Assembly: GCA_028583605.1 (NCBI GenBank)
Contig: CM053330.1
Location: 17,447,539 to 17,511,538 of the forward strand
Source of the DNA: Dastarcus helophoroides
Lineage: Eukaryota > Arthropoda > Insecta > Coleoptera > Bothrideridae
Length of the DNA stretch: 64,000 nt
Direction: 5' to 3'
Shown: positions 33,641-45,899 of the stretch, piece after piece
Numbering within the stretch: the stretch's first letter is position 1
Layout of the letters: every line of letters begins with the position of its first letter
Translations under genes and position numbers: made by a program
Notes under the pieces: generated by a model
What the model was told of the DNA's origin: nothing
Seen by the model: the letters and a program-made list of their open reading frames with translations, nothing else
Database searches by the model: none

Positions 33641-34058
33641 TCTATTCTTCCACTTCATAAAAAAAATCCACAGAACTTCGTTCGGTGGAATTCCACATTA
33701 TTCTGGTCCAGTTAAAAGTCTTCAACTTTTATATCTTTATATCGCAGCTTCAATTCGGCAATGGTGAAATGATCCCATAGAAATCAAGAAAGTAAGCAAA
33801 AACTGAAAAGAAAATTAGTCATAGTATTTTCGTTTTATGCAGTGACGTGTCTTACCTTTTGTAAATGGGAAGGCTGATTGGGAAAGAAAGTTTGGAAACT
33901 CAGATGTTTTTTACAAAGTTTCGAATTTTTTAGAGACTATTCAGTTTAAACTAGGAACCTTACTACTTTTATTTCAACTCGATGCAGCGAGAAAAAATAG
34001 AAATTTTTACTCATGAAAGAATAAAAATCATCAAAGATTTCACCGAAAAATATGAAAG

Positions 34059-34223
34059 TTATTTTTTAGGCACCACTTTGCTCTTCGTCTGCTTCTTCCT
34101 TATGACGTCTCTTTCCTTTCTCTTCTCCAAAGGCATCGCGCTCTCTGTCGAGTTTTTCTTCAAATCCTGTTGTTTCTTCAAGTTTTTTGATCTAGCCTGC
34201 TCACGCCGATTCCCTCAAGTCAT
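34059..34223 (-). pseudogene. SERF-like (small EDRK-rich factor) processed pseudogene
   Basis: A 55-codon minus-strand frame starts ATG ACT TGA and continues 'GNRREQARSKNLKKQQDLKK', then 'RKERDVIRKKQTKSK' and ends 'VVPKK' with TAA at 34059-34061. The order and charge pattern (a GN.RE.AR.KN.KKQQ block, then R/K-E/D-rich sequence) match the SERF/4F5 family of small basic proteins. The third codon, Arg in the family, is TGA here, so translation from the first ATG would stop immediately. No intron is visible across the whole short coding region, which fits a retrocopy, although no poly(A) tract follows. A real gene initiating elsewhere seems unlikely. Confidence 0.68.
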
Positions 34224-36071
34224 CGCGGAATAGCTTGGCTCAAGCCAAATTATATGGCACAACACTGGCTACGCACAACTACTGACTGAAAAAAAAATTG
34301 CCGTAACAGTTCAGTAACTGCATTTAGTTTTTTTACATTTCTCAAAATTCTGAATTGAAATTGTAATTAGTATTTATTTTTTTTAACATATTTCAAATTA
34401 AAATTTCAAGTTTAGATTTTTTTCCTTACATTTGGACTTTTTTTTCGAAACTTATTAGATTTCTTACTAGCAAACTTGACAGATTACGTAGAAAATGTAG
34501 TTTACATCATTGAAGTAAATTTGTCAATTATTGTAATTTTAGAATTTTTTCTTTATCACGATACAAAATTCTGTTATTATTTACTAACATATTTTAATAG
34601 ACAAAACTGTAGTGGCGGGTCATAATCTTTTGACACGGGGAGGTACAAGTGCCGAGGTAACAAGATTGCCATTCAATTGACTTAGTGTTCGTTATGTATT
34701 TATTATTATTATTATTATTTTTTTTTTGGTTAACGGTTTTCATGTGAGACTTTTTTATTAGTATCCAATCAGGCCCGCGATTTAATATAATTTTTCTACT
34801 CCAAACATTTCCATTGTTTCTGCAATGGTATTAAACATAAACATAAATAAAAAGCATTTCATATTTTCAATGCAAATTGTTTTGAGACAACTTCATAAAA
34901 ACCGTTTTCAAAACCATTAACCTCAAAGGGCTGCAGCTTCCTTGGAAGGCACTTCCAAATCAAATAGTGCAAGAGTTTTCTGAAGATTTTGAATTGCTCT
35001 ATCGGCTATGAAATGTTGGTTACTTAGTTCAGAAAGAATGCTACCAAATACGTAAAAGAAACGTAAATTGCATGACGCAGTTGATAGCAGAAATTGCGGT
35101 AAGAATTTATAGACCCCAATTCAGCTAACTGTATGGCATAGCAGGTGATTTGCAGACGATTCTTTCCAGTGAAATGGATTACATTCTACAAGTCCTTTTC
35201 AATTTGTGAAGGATTTCTATCTCTTTACTTGATATATTACATGTCAAAATTACACAACACAACTAATACTTTATAAAATTATGATTCCGTTTGATTTGAA
35301 TAAAGCTGAAAAGACTGACCAAAGAAGTGGTTCATTAAACCATTGCAAAACATGCACTCATCATGTAAATTAAATTTCATTAAATAATAGCACAATTACT
35401 AAAGTTATAAATATTATTCTACGCTAAGCAGTAAAAGTAAATTGGATACATACTACTCTACTTTTACAATTATAAATTGCAAATTTAAACAGAAAATTTT
35501 AGTGCTGACGGAATCTGAATATAACGTCACTTTTTTCAATGTTCTTTAAAAAAATATTCAATATGATTCTTTTTATGAGAAAGCTATACTTACAATAAAT
35601 CAAACGTTCCTTAATGTCTTAATTCAATTAATTATGAATTTATTTTTTACATTTTAAGTGAATATGTAAAACGTTTTGGTATTCCATTTTATTTATAGTA
35701 ATTAATTTATTTTTCATTAGCCGTTGACATAAAAAAGAATAAGTAACTCATCCAAATAAATAAACTCAACTAATACCTAAATATATCTTGTTATTCTGGG
35801 CAATCCATCAAAATATTTCATAAATTTATCTAGGTCTCACGAGTGGATTTTACCTCGTTCAGGAATGTAACCTTTTACTTATCGTTATTTCTCGTTATGG
35901 TCATACTAAAGTCAGTCCCGTAAATGGAATGATAATTACTAATAAAGAAAATGCAATTGTCAAAGAAACAGGGAAAAACTAAAAATTCTAAAGATATCAA
36001 ACAGTAATAATTAAAATTTGAAGGTCGAAGTTTAAATTTAAAAAAAATATATTAAGAAAATTTGGGCAGTT
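34224..36071. other. Non-coding, no gene seen
   Basis: AT-rich. A (TAT)n/(T)n microsatellite lies at about 34697-34729, possibly the tail of a degraded LINE on the + strand. Remaining sequence shows no supported feature. Confidence 0.45.
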
Positions 36072-36610
36072 GTAGGAACTGCAGACCGAAGTGAAAACTT
36101 GAAACTCTGATATAATAATGTTTTTTTTTAATATTTTCAAATTCATTGTTGTATCAAAAATTAAAATATAAACATCCTATTCGCTCTTGTTGTGCAAACT
36201 GCTATAGTTATAATGTTGTACTGCACATTAATTCTACAATTAAACAATTAAAATAAAAATCAAGCTAAAACACAATTTAAACAATACACAGTTGTCAATT
36301 TCACTTATTGTAAGTGTGTAGCACAAGAAAGTTAAAATTTAAATTTGTTAACAGGTATTAATTAAGGAGGCGGATCTCGCATGATAGGTCTGATAGGTCC
36401 TGGGTTCAAAACCAGGTGCCGATCATGCATTTTTAATTCTATTACATGTCTTCTTCATAGATACATATGCTGTTAACATTACGATGTAGGTGACGCGACA
36501 TGAGCAAGTTGGTGATGCGAATCCATGAGATTTTACCCAACCAAAAATTGCTCACTGCGCCTGAAGAAATTTCCACTTAAAAAAATGAACTCAACAATAA
36601 TTTCTAAAAA
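36072..36610. repeat. Composite repeat: dispersed repeat, SINE-like block, short foldback arm
   Basis: Positions 36072-36185 match 20672-20790. A tRNA-like block follows at 36362-36432. Around 36485-36600 'gacgcgacatgagcaagttg' and 'ttgctcactgcgcctgaagaa' belong to the short foldback family also seen at 11.4, 21.8 and 54.1 kb. The order suggests several small elements stacked together. Confidence 0.5.
36362..36432 (+). repeat. tRNA-like SINE fragment, copy 1
   Basis: 'cctgggttcaaaaccagg' is a perfect T-arm-like hairpin containing an RNA polymerase III B-box-like GGTTCAAAACC, followed by 'tgccgatcatgcattttt'. The 45.4 kb copy has 'gagccgatcacgcatttttt' after its B-box, so both belong to one family. 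No good A-box was found in this copy. Confidence 0.5.
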
Positions 36611-37312
36611 CTGTTACTGTTATTAAATGAAATGAAAATGAAAAATTTTTGGGGCTTGTGAAAACTTCTATTTTTTTCTTTATTTTATTTTATTGATTAA
36701 ATCTTCCCTAGATTTTTTATTTCTAATAGAAAGAAATGGAACAGATCGAAAATTTAAGCAATATAAAATTATCTTATAGTTATAATTCGAAATCTTGCTT
36801 CGTAATATAATGCAATGTTCATATTTTTTAGTATTAATAAAAAATGCAGCTTTACAATGTGGAAAAAAAACAAACACCCACAGTTACACAATTACTATGA
36901 CTTTTATGTTTTCTGAGAGAATATCATAAAGACACCAACGAGCTAGCAAGCACTGAAATGTTGCTAATGGGTTTCGAATTAAAGATTTTTCTATTTGAAC
37001 TTCCTTGAGGTTTTGTTCAATAAGTTGTCAATCATATCCATAATATTTGAGCAAACATAACTTATGGCAAAACGTGCCGTATTTGTCGAGTGTTATTAGG
37101 TGTTCAATGATCCTCACAGGTAAGGGGCAGACGGTAATTCATTTTTTATGATCATTTGTGATAAAGAAATATATATGGGGAATTGAGTTTGAAATGATGT
37201 CACGACAAAATATATATTTTTTCAAATTCTGCAGGAGTAGCAGTGTAAATAAATCTCCACAACGACAAGCAAAAATGGTTTTTTTTATCTTCAATCCACT
37301 CGCAAAGAATAA

Positions 37313-39175
37313 CCCTCTTATGCCTTCAAAGCACCGAGAATAGGATGCGAAAACAAGGATAGATGACGATGAAGCGCCTTCCTAAACAAGGGTATGTTGT
37401 AATTTTTGGGGAAAATTCGGTTCGGTAACGAGTTCCATAGCTTGGAAGTTCTAGAGAAAAAAGAGCCACCGTAGACAGAAGTGCTCACTGTCAAGCTGGA
37501 CCGCACAGGAATTGCTGTCTCCGACTGTCTTGCATCTTGTAAACATCAAAAATCTTGCCCTTGGGGGGATCAATCCTATTAGTTCCTGTAAGCATCTTCC
37601 TTGAAAGTACTTGTAGAAAAGAAATAAATCACCAGCGAACCGCATGTGCTCTAGTGTTTCGAGAGAATCGGTCAAACTCTCGTCATCAATTATGCGAATC
37701 GCTCTTGTTTGAATTGGATCCTAACGAGCTAAAGTGTGCTTTGAGGCTGAACTTCAAACATGAGAATAGTATTGGAATGTTAACCTAACTTGACTTTTGT
37801 ACCATGTGAGAAGCTGATGAGAGAGAGACTGTTTAGCTCTAAAAAGAAAGCCTAGCTTCTGAGAGGCGGACTTGGTAATGGCGCGCACATGATCATCCCA
37901 ACAGAAATTAGTGCTCGCATTTACTCCCAGGATAGACAGATTAAATCACATTGGGAGGATTTTACAACCCATGAGTATGATTGTTGCATTGATGTTTTCT
38001 TAGAGAAAACCGGAGAAAACCGCGGCCTGAGTTTTTTAGGCGTTGAAATCGACTAAAGATCTCTTACCCGAATCGATTTCGAGATCCCGATTAATCATCG
38101 GTATTTGGTTTTCCCTTAGTCAATCTGAGGCAGCGACGGATAATGGTTTGTCGAAGAAAAAATATGACACCCAGGCTACTCTCATCTGCGTTACTGTATA
38201 TCGTATTGGAAGTTGAAGCTAAGAGATCGTTTATGTAAAACAGAAACAAAATATGAGACAGGACAGATCCCTGAGGAACCCTTGCATTAATCGCAAATGT
38301 CTCGGATGAAATGCCATCGACGACGACCTGGAGAGATCTGTCAGCGCGAAAACTGGATATCAAATGACAGAGTCCGGAAGGAAGACCTTAGGATGTTAAT
38401 TTGGCGAGAAGAGATCGGTGCCAGACTCTGTCAAAGACCTTCGAGATATCCAATGCCACAATCCTAGCTTCACCATGTTTTTTCATAACTGAGTTACAGA
38501 TATGAGTAACATATGCCAGTAGATCGCCAGTTGAGCGTTGTCGCCTGAAACCGTATTGCCTGTCCGAGATGATTATATCCTCCTTCAGATATTTGATAAT
38601 CTAGATGCTGATAACATTTTCCATTACTTTAGATATAACGGGCAACAAAGACATAGGGCGATATTTGTTAGCCAGATTCTTTTTCCCCTTTTTGGGGACA
38701 GGCTGCACCTTAGCAGATTTCCAGATGTTGAGAAATACACCTTTGCTGTTAGAGAGTGTGAAAAATTTGCTTAGAACAGGAGTCAATCCTGGAACGCACT
38801 TCTTAAGAATAATAGCAGGGATACCGTCAAGGCCAGAAGATTTCGATGTGTCGAGCTCTAGAAGAATTTTCGTGCGTTGTCTGAAAACAACTTCAGGCAT
38901 CGAAGTGCCAACCTCAGAAAGAATAGGAGATTTAAGGTTGGAATTTTCAGCAAACATTAAGGCTAGCAGGCCAGCCTTTTCCTTGGAAGTAGCCGCAATA
39001 TTTTTGTCATCGAGTAAAGGTGGAAAATTTGAAGATGTAAAATTCTTTCCAATCGACTTTGTAAATCCCCAAAAGAATCTGGAACCGTTCAAACAGATGC
39101 TTCTGGTGCTTTTTATGATCGAAATTACTTTTTACCTCGTCAATAACCTGTTTACCTGTTGTGCATTTACAAAGT
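37313..39175 (-). pseudogene. Jockey/CR1-like LINE, copy B (RT and C-terminus, broken)
   Basis: 5' truncated near 39175 within the endonuclease-RT linker ('GFTKSIGKNFTSSNFPPLL'). It continues with 'VGTSMPEVVFRQRT', 'LDTSKSSGLDGIPAIILKK', 'NIWKSAKVQPVPKKGK', and a damaged middle. In the catalytic region 'FAINARVPQGSVLSHILFL' is followed by a segment where the family YADD reads NADE, so the active site is lost. The 3' part gives 'HMRFAGDLFLFYKYFQGRC' and the conserved end 'RTSKLWNSLPNRIFPKNYN', with the stop at 37318. A short 3' UTR (complement of 'ccactcgcaaag') and an A-rich tail end the copy. It shows the uninterrupted version of the site where the nested LINE entered copy A. Confidence 0.9.
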
Positions 39176-40727
39176 TGGTTCGAGTGGTTATATTACCCAA
39201 ATAATTTTACGAAAACTGCATAATCAGGGTAGGTTTTTGGACACTGAATCATATCAAGTAACTACTTAATTTCTTTTGAGCAAATTCTTTTCTGTAATGG
39301 TTGATATACTGATTTACCATGGTCTTCTATATTGATTCTGCTTTTTTCTATTTCTGAAAAATTTCTCCTCTAGTATCTTTGACTTGTAAAGTTACCTTGA
39401 CTTGATGTTTTTTGTGTTTTATCTCAGTTTTACTTCTAGAAGAATTACACCTCTCGTCTGACATATTACATACTGTGCCATACAATTCCAATAATATATT
39501 ATATACGAATGGAATAAAGTGTTTAAAGAAAATCGTAGTCGGTCAATTATGATATTAGCTCAATAAAATAATAATACTAATAACAAACATAAAATATACC
39601 GCATTTACGGAAATAAAATAAATCGTAATGCAAATTTTAAATGATTTTTTTTCATTCCTTGCAAGCATTAATATTTTATGTCCTGGATCAGTGCGCTTAA
39701 TTTTTGTTTCGTTTCGTTCATCGCAAGATATGAAAGAGAATCATTTTAGAAGGTACTAAAATAATGGCTTTAATTAACAATCCGTATTATCATAAATGCA
39801 GTAATTAATAATACTTATTACGTGATATATGACATTATATTAACTGCTACTCATCAGAGTAGTAGTCTCACAATCAGAACGATCTTTAAATTTAACCTTA
39901 TACAAACACTCCTTATATCACTGAAACCAAACACACAACATCGATAGCAATCATACAAGTAAAACCTCTAAAACAATAATTTATTGCCAATAAATATCAT
40001 GACTATTGTAATTAAATCTCAATTTCAAAAAAAGAATAATCAAATATTACCTCATGACGTAACAATCATAATCAAAGAAAAATACAATTAAATGCACATT
40101 CGAAATAATAGAGAAAGCCATTCTTAGGTTAATTACTTCACCATCAGTACAATTTACATAACGACGCTATCAGTGTAAAATCTGCTCTTGCACATTCATG
40201 GTTAGATCTCGTCTTATCTCGCGATTGTCCAAACTAAATAAACTGACATTTAAAGCTTTTGTGCTTCAACAAGGTTCAATTATACACCTGATAGTGTCGT
40301 TTTCTTTCACACCTGGAGAACTTTACAAATAGTATGGAATTAAGAGTACAAAAAAAGATTTACACTGTCGACATTATACTATTCATATGCTAAGGCCGCT
40401 ATTTTGAAACGTATTTTCATCATATAAATGCCATTCCTAAATTAAATACTATCAGTAGTAAGTTTTTATAACAATAATTATACAATTAAATTATTTGGCA
40501 ATCATGACGAGAAGGTGCTAATGATTCGATGGGTATTTCGAGAAGTTGAGTGTGATTAACACTGTTGTTTTATTCAATTCTATGACAAAATCGATATAGA
40601 ACGTAATTTTAAAAACATAATATATTAAATAAGTACAGTAAGGGTTTATGGTTAACATTTAAATCAATCCACTTTTTACGGAAAATTTCGTATATGAGTT
40701 TAGAAATGAAATTCGTTAAATTTGTTC
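39176..40727. other. Non-coding, no gene seen
   Basis: AT-rich sequence without supported frames, RNA genes or clear repeats. Confidence 0.45.
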
Positions 40728-41040
40728 GAATTTGAATAATGTTAGATAACGAAAGTTTCCACGGTTCACAGAACCGTGTCAGAGAACTGCAAAATACGTT
40801 CGACGTTTCGCCCACCATCGTAGAGAGATTCTTTAGCAACAAAGAAATAACAAATGAAATTACAATTAAAAATACAATGAAAATGTACAAAAAATGAAGA
40901 AACCAATTTCAAAACATCAGTATGTCCACCATACCAGAGGTGAAACTGTCCTAAAAATAGACAATCAAAATGGTACAGAGGACAAGACAGATAGAAGAAG
41001 AAGAACACGATAACTCGGTATGTCAATCATAATAGTCATT
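40728..41040. repeat. Single arm of the 43.5/60.3 kb foldback family
   Basis: Shares with 60285-60600 the order: 'cgaaagtttccacgg', 'gtcagagaactgc', 'cgtttcgcccaccatcgtag', a 'gcaacaaagaaataac' segment, 'tcaaaacatcagtatgtcc' and 'accataccagaggtgaaac'. The partner arm is missing; LINE copy C begins directly after it, so the LINE may have inserted into or truncated the foldback. Confidence 0.75.
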
Positions 41041-42128
41041 CAACGTTACTCATGTCTGGAACTCAGCTATGAAAAAATATTGAGATTGTGGGATTGAATG
41101 TCTCAAAAACCCTCGACAGAGTCTGGCACCGGTCGTTTCTCGCCAAATTGACATCTTATGGACTTCCACCGGATCTATGTCATTTAATATCCAGTTGCCT
41201 CGATGACAGACATCTTCAGGTCGTCGTTGATTGCATCTGATCCTCATCTGAGACATTTACAGTTCATACAGGGGTGCCTCAGGGATCTACTCTGTCGCCT
41301 ACTCGGTTTCTGTTACACATAGACGATCTCTTGGCTTCAACTCCCAATAACCACGCAGATGATAGTAGCCTGGTGTCATCTTTTTTCTCCGATTAACCAT
41401 TATCGGTTACTGCTTTGGATAGGCTAAGAAAACAGCAGATACAGATTATTAATTGGGATCTCGAGAACATCCTGGAATTGGGTAAGAAAAAATTGATTGA
41501 CTTCGATGCCTTAAAGACTCAGGCCGCTGATTTATCTACGAAGATATTAAGGGATAATTCAACCAACCAGTCTTCATGGACGCTAAAATCGTCCTTATGA
41601 AATCCAACCTGGCTATTCTATGAGTAAATGTATCTTGGAACTACCATGAGTGCGTCATTTACCAAGTCCACCTTTCAAGAATTGAGCTTTCTTTTTCAAC
41701 CTGAAAAGTACTTCACATATCAATATAAAGCCCAAATATTGTTCGGGCGTTTGAAGTTCAGCTTCAAAGCACAGTTTCTCTCTTTTGAATCCAATTCAAA
41801 GAAGAATGATTGACCTAAATAATGATGAGAACTTAACCGAGTCTCTCGAGACACTGAAACAGGAGAGGATAATTGGTGACATGTCTCCTTTCTACAAATA
41901 CTTTCTTGAGAGGTGCAGTCTAGCTTGACGCAATGACTTCTCGATTGACATTTTTTATTGTATAGAACTTTCCAACTCTGGAATTTGTAACCGAATAGAA
42001 TTTTTTCCGACAATTACAATTAATTCTTGTTTAAAAAGGCGTTTTATTGCCCTCTATCTTTATTTCGCATACTACTCGCCTCGCAGTGCTTTAAAGGCAT
42101 AATAGGGTTACCGATTGAACTTTAAAAG
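41041..42128 (+). pseudogene. Jockey/CR1-like LINE, copy C (5' truncated, broken)
   Basis: The + strand enters in the RT: 'GLNVSKTLDRVWHRSFLAKL', 'GVPQGSTLSPTRFLLHIDD', then a catalytic region reading HADD where the family has YADD. It continues 'DRLRKQQIQIINWDLENILE', 'KKKLIDFDALKTQAADLSTK' and damaged thumb sequence. The 3' end matches the family terminus 'gcataatagggttacc' at 42099-42114, followed by 'gattgaactttaaaa'. Numerous stops and shifts. Confidence 0.85.
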
Positions 42129-43150
42129 TAGTCAGAACATTATTGGGGAGGAAGGTTTTAGTTTGTTTTCAAATCGTTTGTTCATTCAATAATATAAGTG
42201 ATCCATATAGATATTTTTAAAAATGTGGATTTAAATTTTGAAAACACGACTTAATTTCAAAATTGTATCCTTAATAATTTAATTAATTTATTTTTACTTA
42301 CTAAATTAATTATTTAAGCGTTTAATTATTATTTTTGTCCAAGTTTTCCTCTGGAATGTTTCCAATTTAAACTGGAATTTTCAATTTTTTTAATAGACAT
42401 TTTCCCTTTTTTTTCAAAATTTCGTTTTTAGTACCAAATTTTCAATTTCTTTTTCAAAATTCAATATTTACCTTTCTTATTTCTTAATTTTTGACTTGAA
42501 ACTTGGAATTTTGACCTACCCGAAATTTTAAATATAAATTTGCATTTAGACTTTTAGAAATCTCGAATTTTTCTAGTTTTATTTCAAAAAGATTTTTCTT
42601 TAATTTTGAAATTTCATCTTTTTTCGTACATCTCCGGATTTACCCTAGTTCCACTACGTTCTATCTTTTTTTGAGTTTCAATTGAAAATTTGTCAAAAAT
42701 TTCCCAAATTTTGATTTATTTTATAGGTTTTAAACATGCAGTCTTTTATTTTCGAAATGTGAGGAAAACTGACATTTTTTCACAAAATTCTCGGCTTGTA
42801 TTTCCAAATTTTTTCTCTTTAAACTAAATTTTAAACTTAAACTCAAAAAATCGGGTTTTTTGGAATATTTAAAGTTTTGTTCTTCACTAACTTTAGAAAT
42901 TTCTCTATTTTTTTCGTTATATTTAAAATTCCAATTTTTAAAACTTTGATTTGTTTTTCTTTGTGATTGAATTTTAAATTTTTGCCCTTTTTTCCCATTT
43001 TGCCTTGAAACTCCAACTTTTGGGAAATAATTTCATATATTTCAATTTTTTGCGCCCCTTCTCCAAATTTCCGTTTTGACCATTTTTTTTTAAACTGTAG
43101 AGATTTAGTAGCCTTCGTAACCATACTTTTCAGACTTTGCTTACTTTGGC
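42129..43150. other. A/T motif-rich block, pyrimidine-rich on the + strand
   Basis: From 42220 to 43130 mostly 'tttttcaaaatttcg'-type units. The minus-strand frame across 42843-43205 is Lys-rich low complexity and not a credible gene. Confidence 0.6.
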
Positions 43151-43254
43151 AATTAAATAAATAATTACGCGATACGTATTTCGCCAGCAGAACTGGCATT
43201 TTCAAGCGCCAGTTCTGCTGGCGAAATACGTATCGCGTAATTATTTATTTAATT
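43151..43254. repeat. Perfect 47-bp inverted repeat (palindrome)
   Basis: Arms 43151-43197 and 43208-43254 are exact complements around a 10-base loop 'attttcaagc'. The arms run from 'aattaaataaataattacg' through 'cgatacgtatttcgcc' to 'agcagaactggc'. Perfect identity contrasts with the diverged arms of other foldbacks here. The inner part reads 'tgccagttctgctggcgaaa', a stem-loop followed by GAAA, similar to Penelope-type terminal motifs. Confidence 0.95.
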
Positions 43255-43493
43255 CCCGATGTGGTAAAGGGGTGAAACCTTCTTTGAACTTAATCACAAG
43301 CCACAGTGTTTAGTTCAGTGCTTTAGTACTTTTTTTTTATAAATTTGTTGAAAATTTTAACTTTTTTGATATTTTAATTTTTGAACTAACAAATTTTTTG
43401 CTAAAATTTTCACTCACACGTTTATGTAAATGTTGGATTGCTTTCCAAATTTCGAGTTTTTTTTTACCTAATATCAAGTTTACATCTCCAATT

Positions 43494-43985
43494 ACAGAAT
43501 ACACTTCTTCCGTTATTGGACCTTTCAAAGAACTACTAAAAGTGTTCGACGATGCCTCTATCGTAGGAGGCTTTCTCGGAACAAAAGAAATAAATGAAAA
43601 ATCAAAAAATGACAAAAAAAATCTACAAGAAAGGAAAAAAACAAAAACCAAACCTTGGGTATGGCGGACATAGACAGTTACCGTGCTCTTATGTCTGAAC
43701 AATCTTGTCTCGCTGCCAATTATCAATTTGGAAGAGTTTCTCCTCTGGTATGGTGGACATACTGAGTTACCGTGCTTTGCTGTTTTAAATATGGTTTTTG
43801 TTTTTCATTTTTTGTATATTTTGCTTGTAATTTTTTGTAATTTTTATTTATTATTTCTTTTGTTCCTAAGGGAGTCTCCTACAATCATGGACGAAACGTC
43901 GAACCGTTTTAGTAGTTTTTTGACACGCTCCAATTCCAGAAGAATCATATCCTGTACTAACTCTGACCGTAAAGCCTTCGTTATT
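43494..43985. mobile_element. Foldback element, family of 60.3 kb
   Basis: Outer parts are inverted: 'tttcaaagaactactaaaag' with 'ttttagtagttttttgacac', and 'gttcgacgatgcc' with 'catggacgaaacgtcgaac'. Inner parts carry the block 'gtatggtggacatactgag' plus 'ttaccgtgct' in direct orientation at about 43659 and 43748. The element has no coding region. It shares both outer and inner blocks with 60285-60925. Confidence 0.78.
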
Positions 43986-45390
43986 ACATTTTGAGTTGCT
44001 ACTTTTTCTGCAAGGCTTATGTTTGGAACTCGAATTTTTGTCAAAAACCTTGGCTCTTATCGAATCGAATATCAGAATATTAACTTTAATTTTTTATTTA
44101 ATATTCCTAAGTTAACTTTCAATTTATCTATTTTCATGAAAATTTGAACATTAAATACAACTTTTTCTCTTTATTTTTTTCTCTTCCTCTTTTTTATCCC
44201 AATTTTTAAATTTTTTAATTTTCTTTTTAAAACTTGGAATTTTGACCTTCTAAAATTTTGATTTTCTTTTAAAAATTTTGAGTTTAAATTCTGAATTTTT
44301 TAAACTTCAATATTTTTTAGAAATAATCGACTTTAATTTCGTAATTTTAAATTTCTTATTTAGGTTAAAATATATTTATAATAATTCCTACTGTTTTCTT
44401 CAATCTTTTAGTTAAACTCAAAACTGTGATTGTTTAAATAGAATTTTATTTTATTATTTTTAGAAAGTTTTAATTTTTTCTCAAAATTTTGAATTTCAGC
44501 TCGAAAATTTGCAAAAAATTCTACCTTTTTTTTCAAAATCTTAAGTTAAACTTAACCCAAAAGGTCGACGTCGTACTCAAAACAGTATGTTTTATAAATT
44601 TCGACTTTTATGATAAATATTTAAATTTTTTAAGTGAAAATGAAAATTAAGATTTTTTTCCTGAGGCGAATCGTGGACACGCCAGTTCTGTACCTCTATC
44701 CGAAAGCATGTTATTCGCGTGACATTTCCTCCGTAATGACCAACTTACAAAAAACGCAAATAATCTTTTTTATATCAAATTTGAAGCTCTCCAGCTTTGA
44801 CAGAAAACATTTTTTTGTTGGACGAAATGTATGCCAATTATTAGCAAAAACACAAAATTATTCACCCGCAAATCATTACGGTGGTCCTTTGGCATACGAT
44901 CTTTGCGAGGGACTTTTCATACTTGCTTGTTACGCAGAAATTAGGATATTTCTAAGAAAAAAAATATTGACGGTTATATAGACTAAATTGAAAATTTTAA
45001 ACTAGGAAATAAAGTCTTTTTGATATATTTTCAAATAAATTGCAATATCAAACTTAAAATTTCATAATTTGTAAATTGAAATTATTAACATCAATATGGT
45101 TTTCACATTTATCGGCACTTTAAGCAATAATTATGGTGAATTTTTTTGTGGTTCATTTATTAGTCAGATACAACTTAACTGAAAGAAAAATAAATCATAA
45201 ACTTTTAAACGCAAATATTGATTTTGGTTTTTGTTATTTATTTTTTAATATAAAAATTGTACTGCACAATGACTGTATAATTAGACACTCAAAATAATAA
45301 TTAAACAATGCACAATAGCACAATACACAATTTAACGTACAGTAAGCATGAAGATATGTTTAAGGCGAATTTAAGTTTATCAACAGAGAT
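43986..45390. other. Non-coding; one unexplained open frame
   Basis: Positions 44040-44640 are A/T motif-rich. A 115-codon + strand frame at 44634-44981 contains a non-low-complexity part ('DTPVLYLYPKACYSRDIS', 'SPANHYGGPLAYDLCEG'), but I recognise no domain and cannot support it as a gene. 45000-45390 is AT-rich. Confidence 0.4.
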
Positions 45391-45478
45391 AGTACAGCGC
45401 AATGGTAAAGCGGCTGCTTTTTGTGTAATAGGTCCAATGGGTCACGAGTTCAAGCCACGGAGCCGATCACGCATTTTT
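45391..45478 (+). repeat. tRNA-derived SINE head, copy 2
   Basis: 'agcgcaatggtaaagcgg' resembles an RNA polymerase III A-box region and 'gagttcaagcc' a B-box, with tRNA-like spacing of about 50 bases. It is followed by 'gagccgatcacgc' and a T-run. The acceptor ends do not pair convincingly, so it is a tRNA-derived repeat or pseudo-tRNA rather than a tRNA gene. Confidence 0.5.
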
Positions 45479-45899
45479 TATTCAGGGGTTGAACGCTTAT
45501 TACTCCCAACTTGCCAAATTTTGTATCCCATCCAAGGGTGCAATAACCAACATAGAGAGCAAAAAAGACGGTTGGCACATCACAAATCGATTTTGCAAAT
45601 AATTTTAAAATGGTTCCCAAAATAAATTTTTATGACAAAAAAAAGCGATTGTAATTACGAAATATTTAAGATATATCTTCACCCGACATGGCGATACATC
45701 GAATAAAATCCCCTTTTGATACATTGGAACAAAAGTATCGATACAAAAATATCGAACATTGAAACGAAAATGTTGATGTTTCGTATATGTTAGGGATCGG
45801 CAAACCGCGCATGCGACTCTTTAAATTCCCCTAAAAAAATAAATAAATGAACACTAGAGTGATCAGACACGCAGAAAATGAGTACTCATTAAACAAATG
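45479..45899. other. Non-coding, no gene seen
   Basis: Includes 'tatgttagggatcgg' near 45788 and 'atcgatac' clusters at 45690-45770 similar to the hAT-like ends at 52.5 kb; only one end is visible. Confidence 0.4.

Noticed and set aside
36362..36432. Possible functional tRNA gene
   Set aside because: The T-arm is perfect but no A-box, D-arm or acceptor stem pairs with it; a SINE fragment fits better.
38605..39204. 199-codon + strand frame
   Set aside because: It is the antisense shadow of LINE copy B, whose minus-strand translation has clear RT motifs.
42843..43205. 120-codon minus-strand Lys-rich frame
   Set aside because: It translates A/T motif repeats and its end runs into the 47-bp palindrome; no credible protein.
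44634..44981. 115-codon + strand frame with ordinary composition
   Set aside because: I recognise no domain in either strand and see no supporting splice or promoter context. Left as unexplained non-coding until a protein search shows otherwise.
45391..45478. Possible functional tRNA gene
   Set aside because: A-box and B-box resemblances are present but acceptor ends do not pair and a related copy exists at 36.36 kb.
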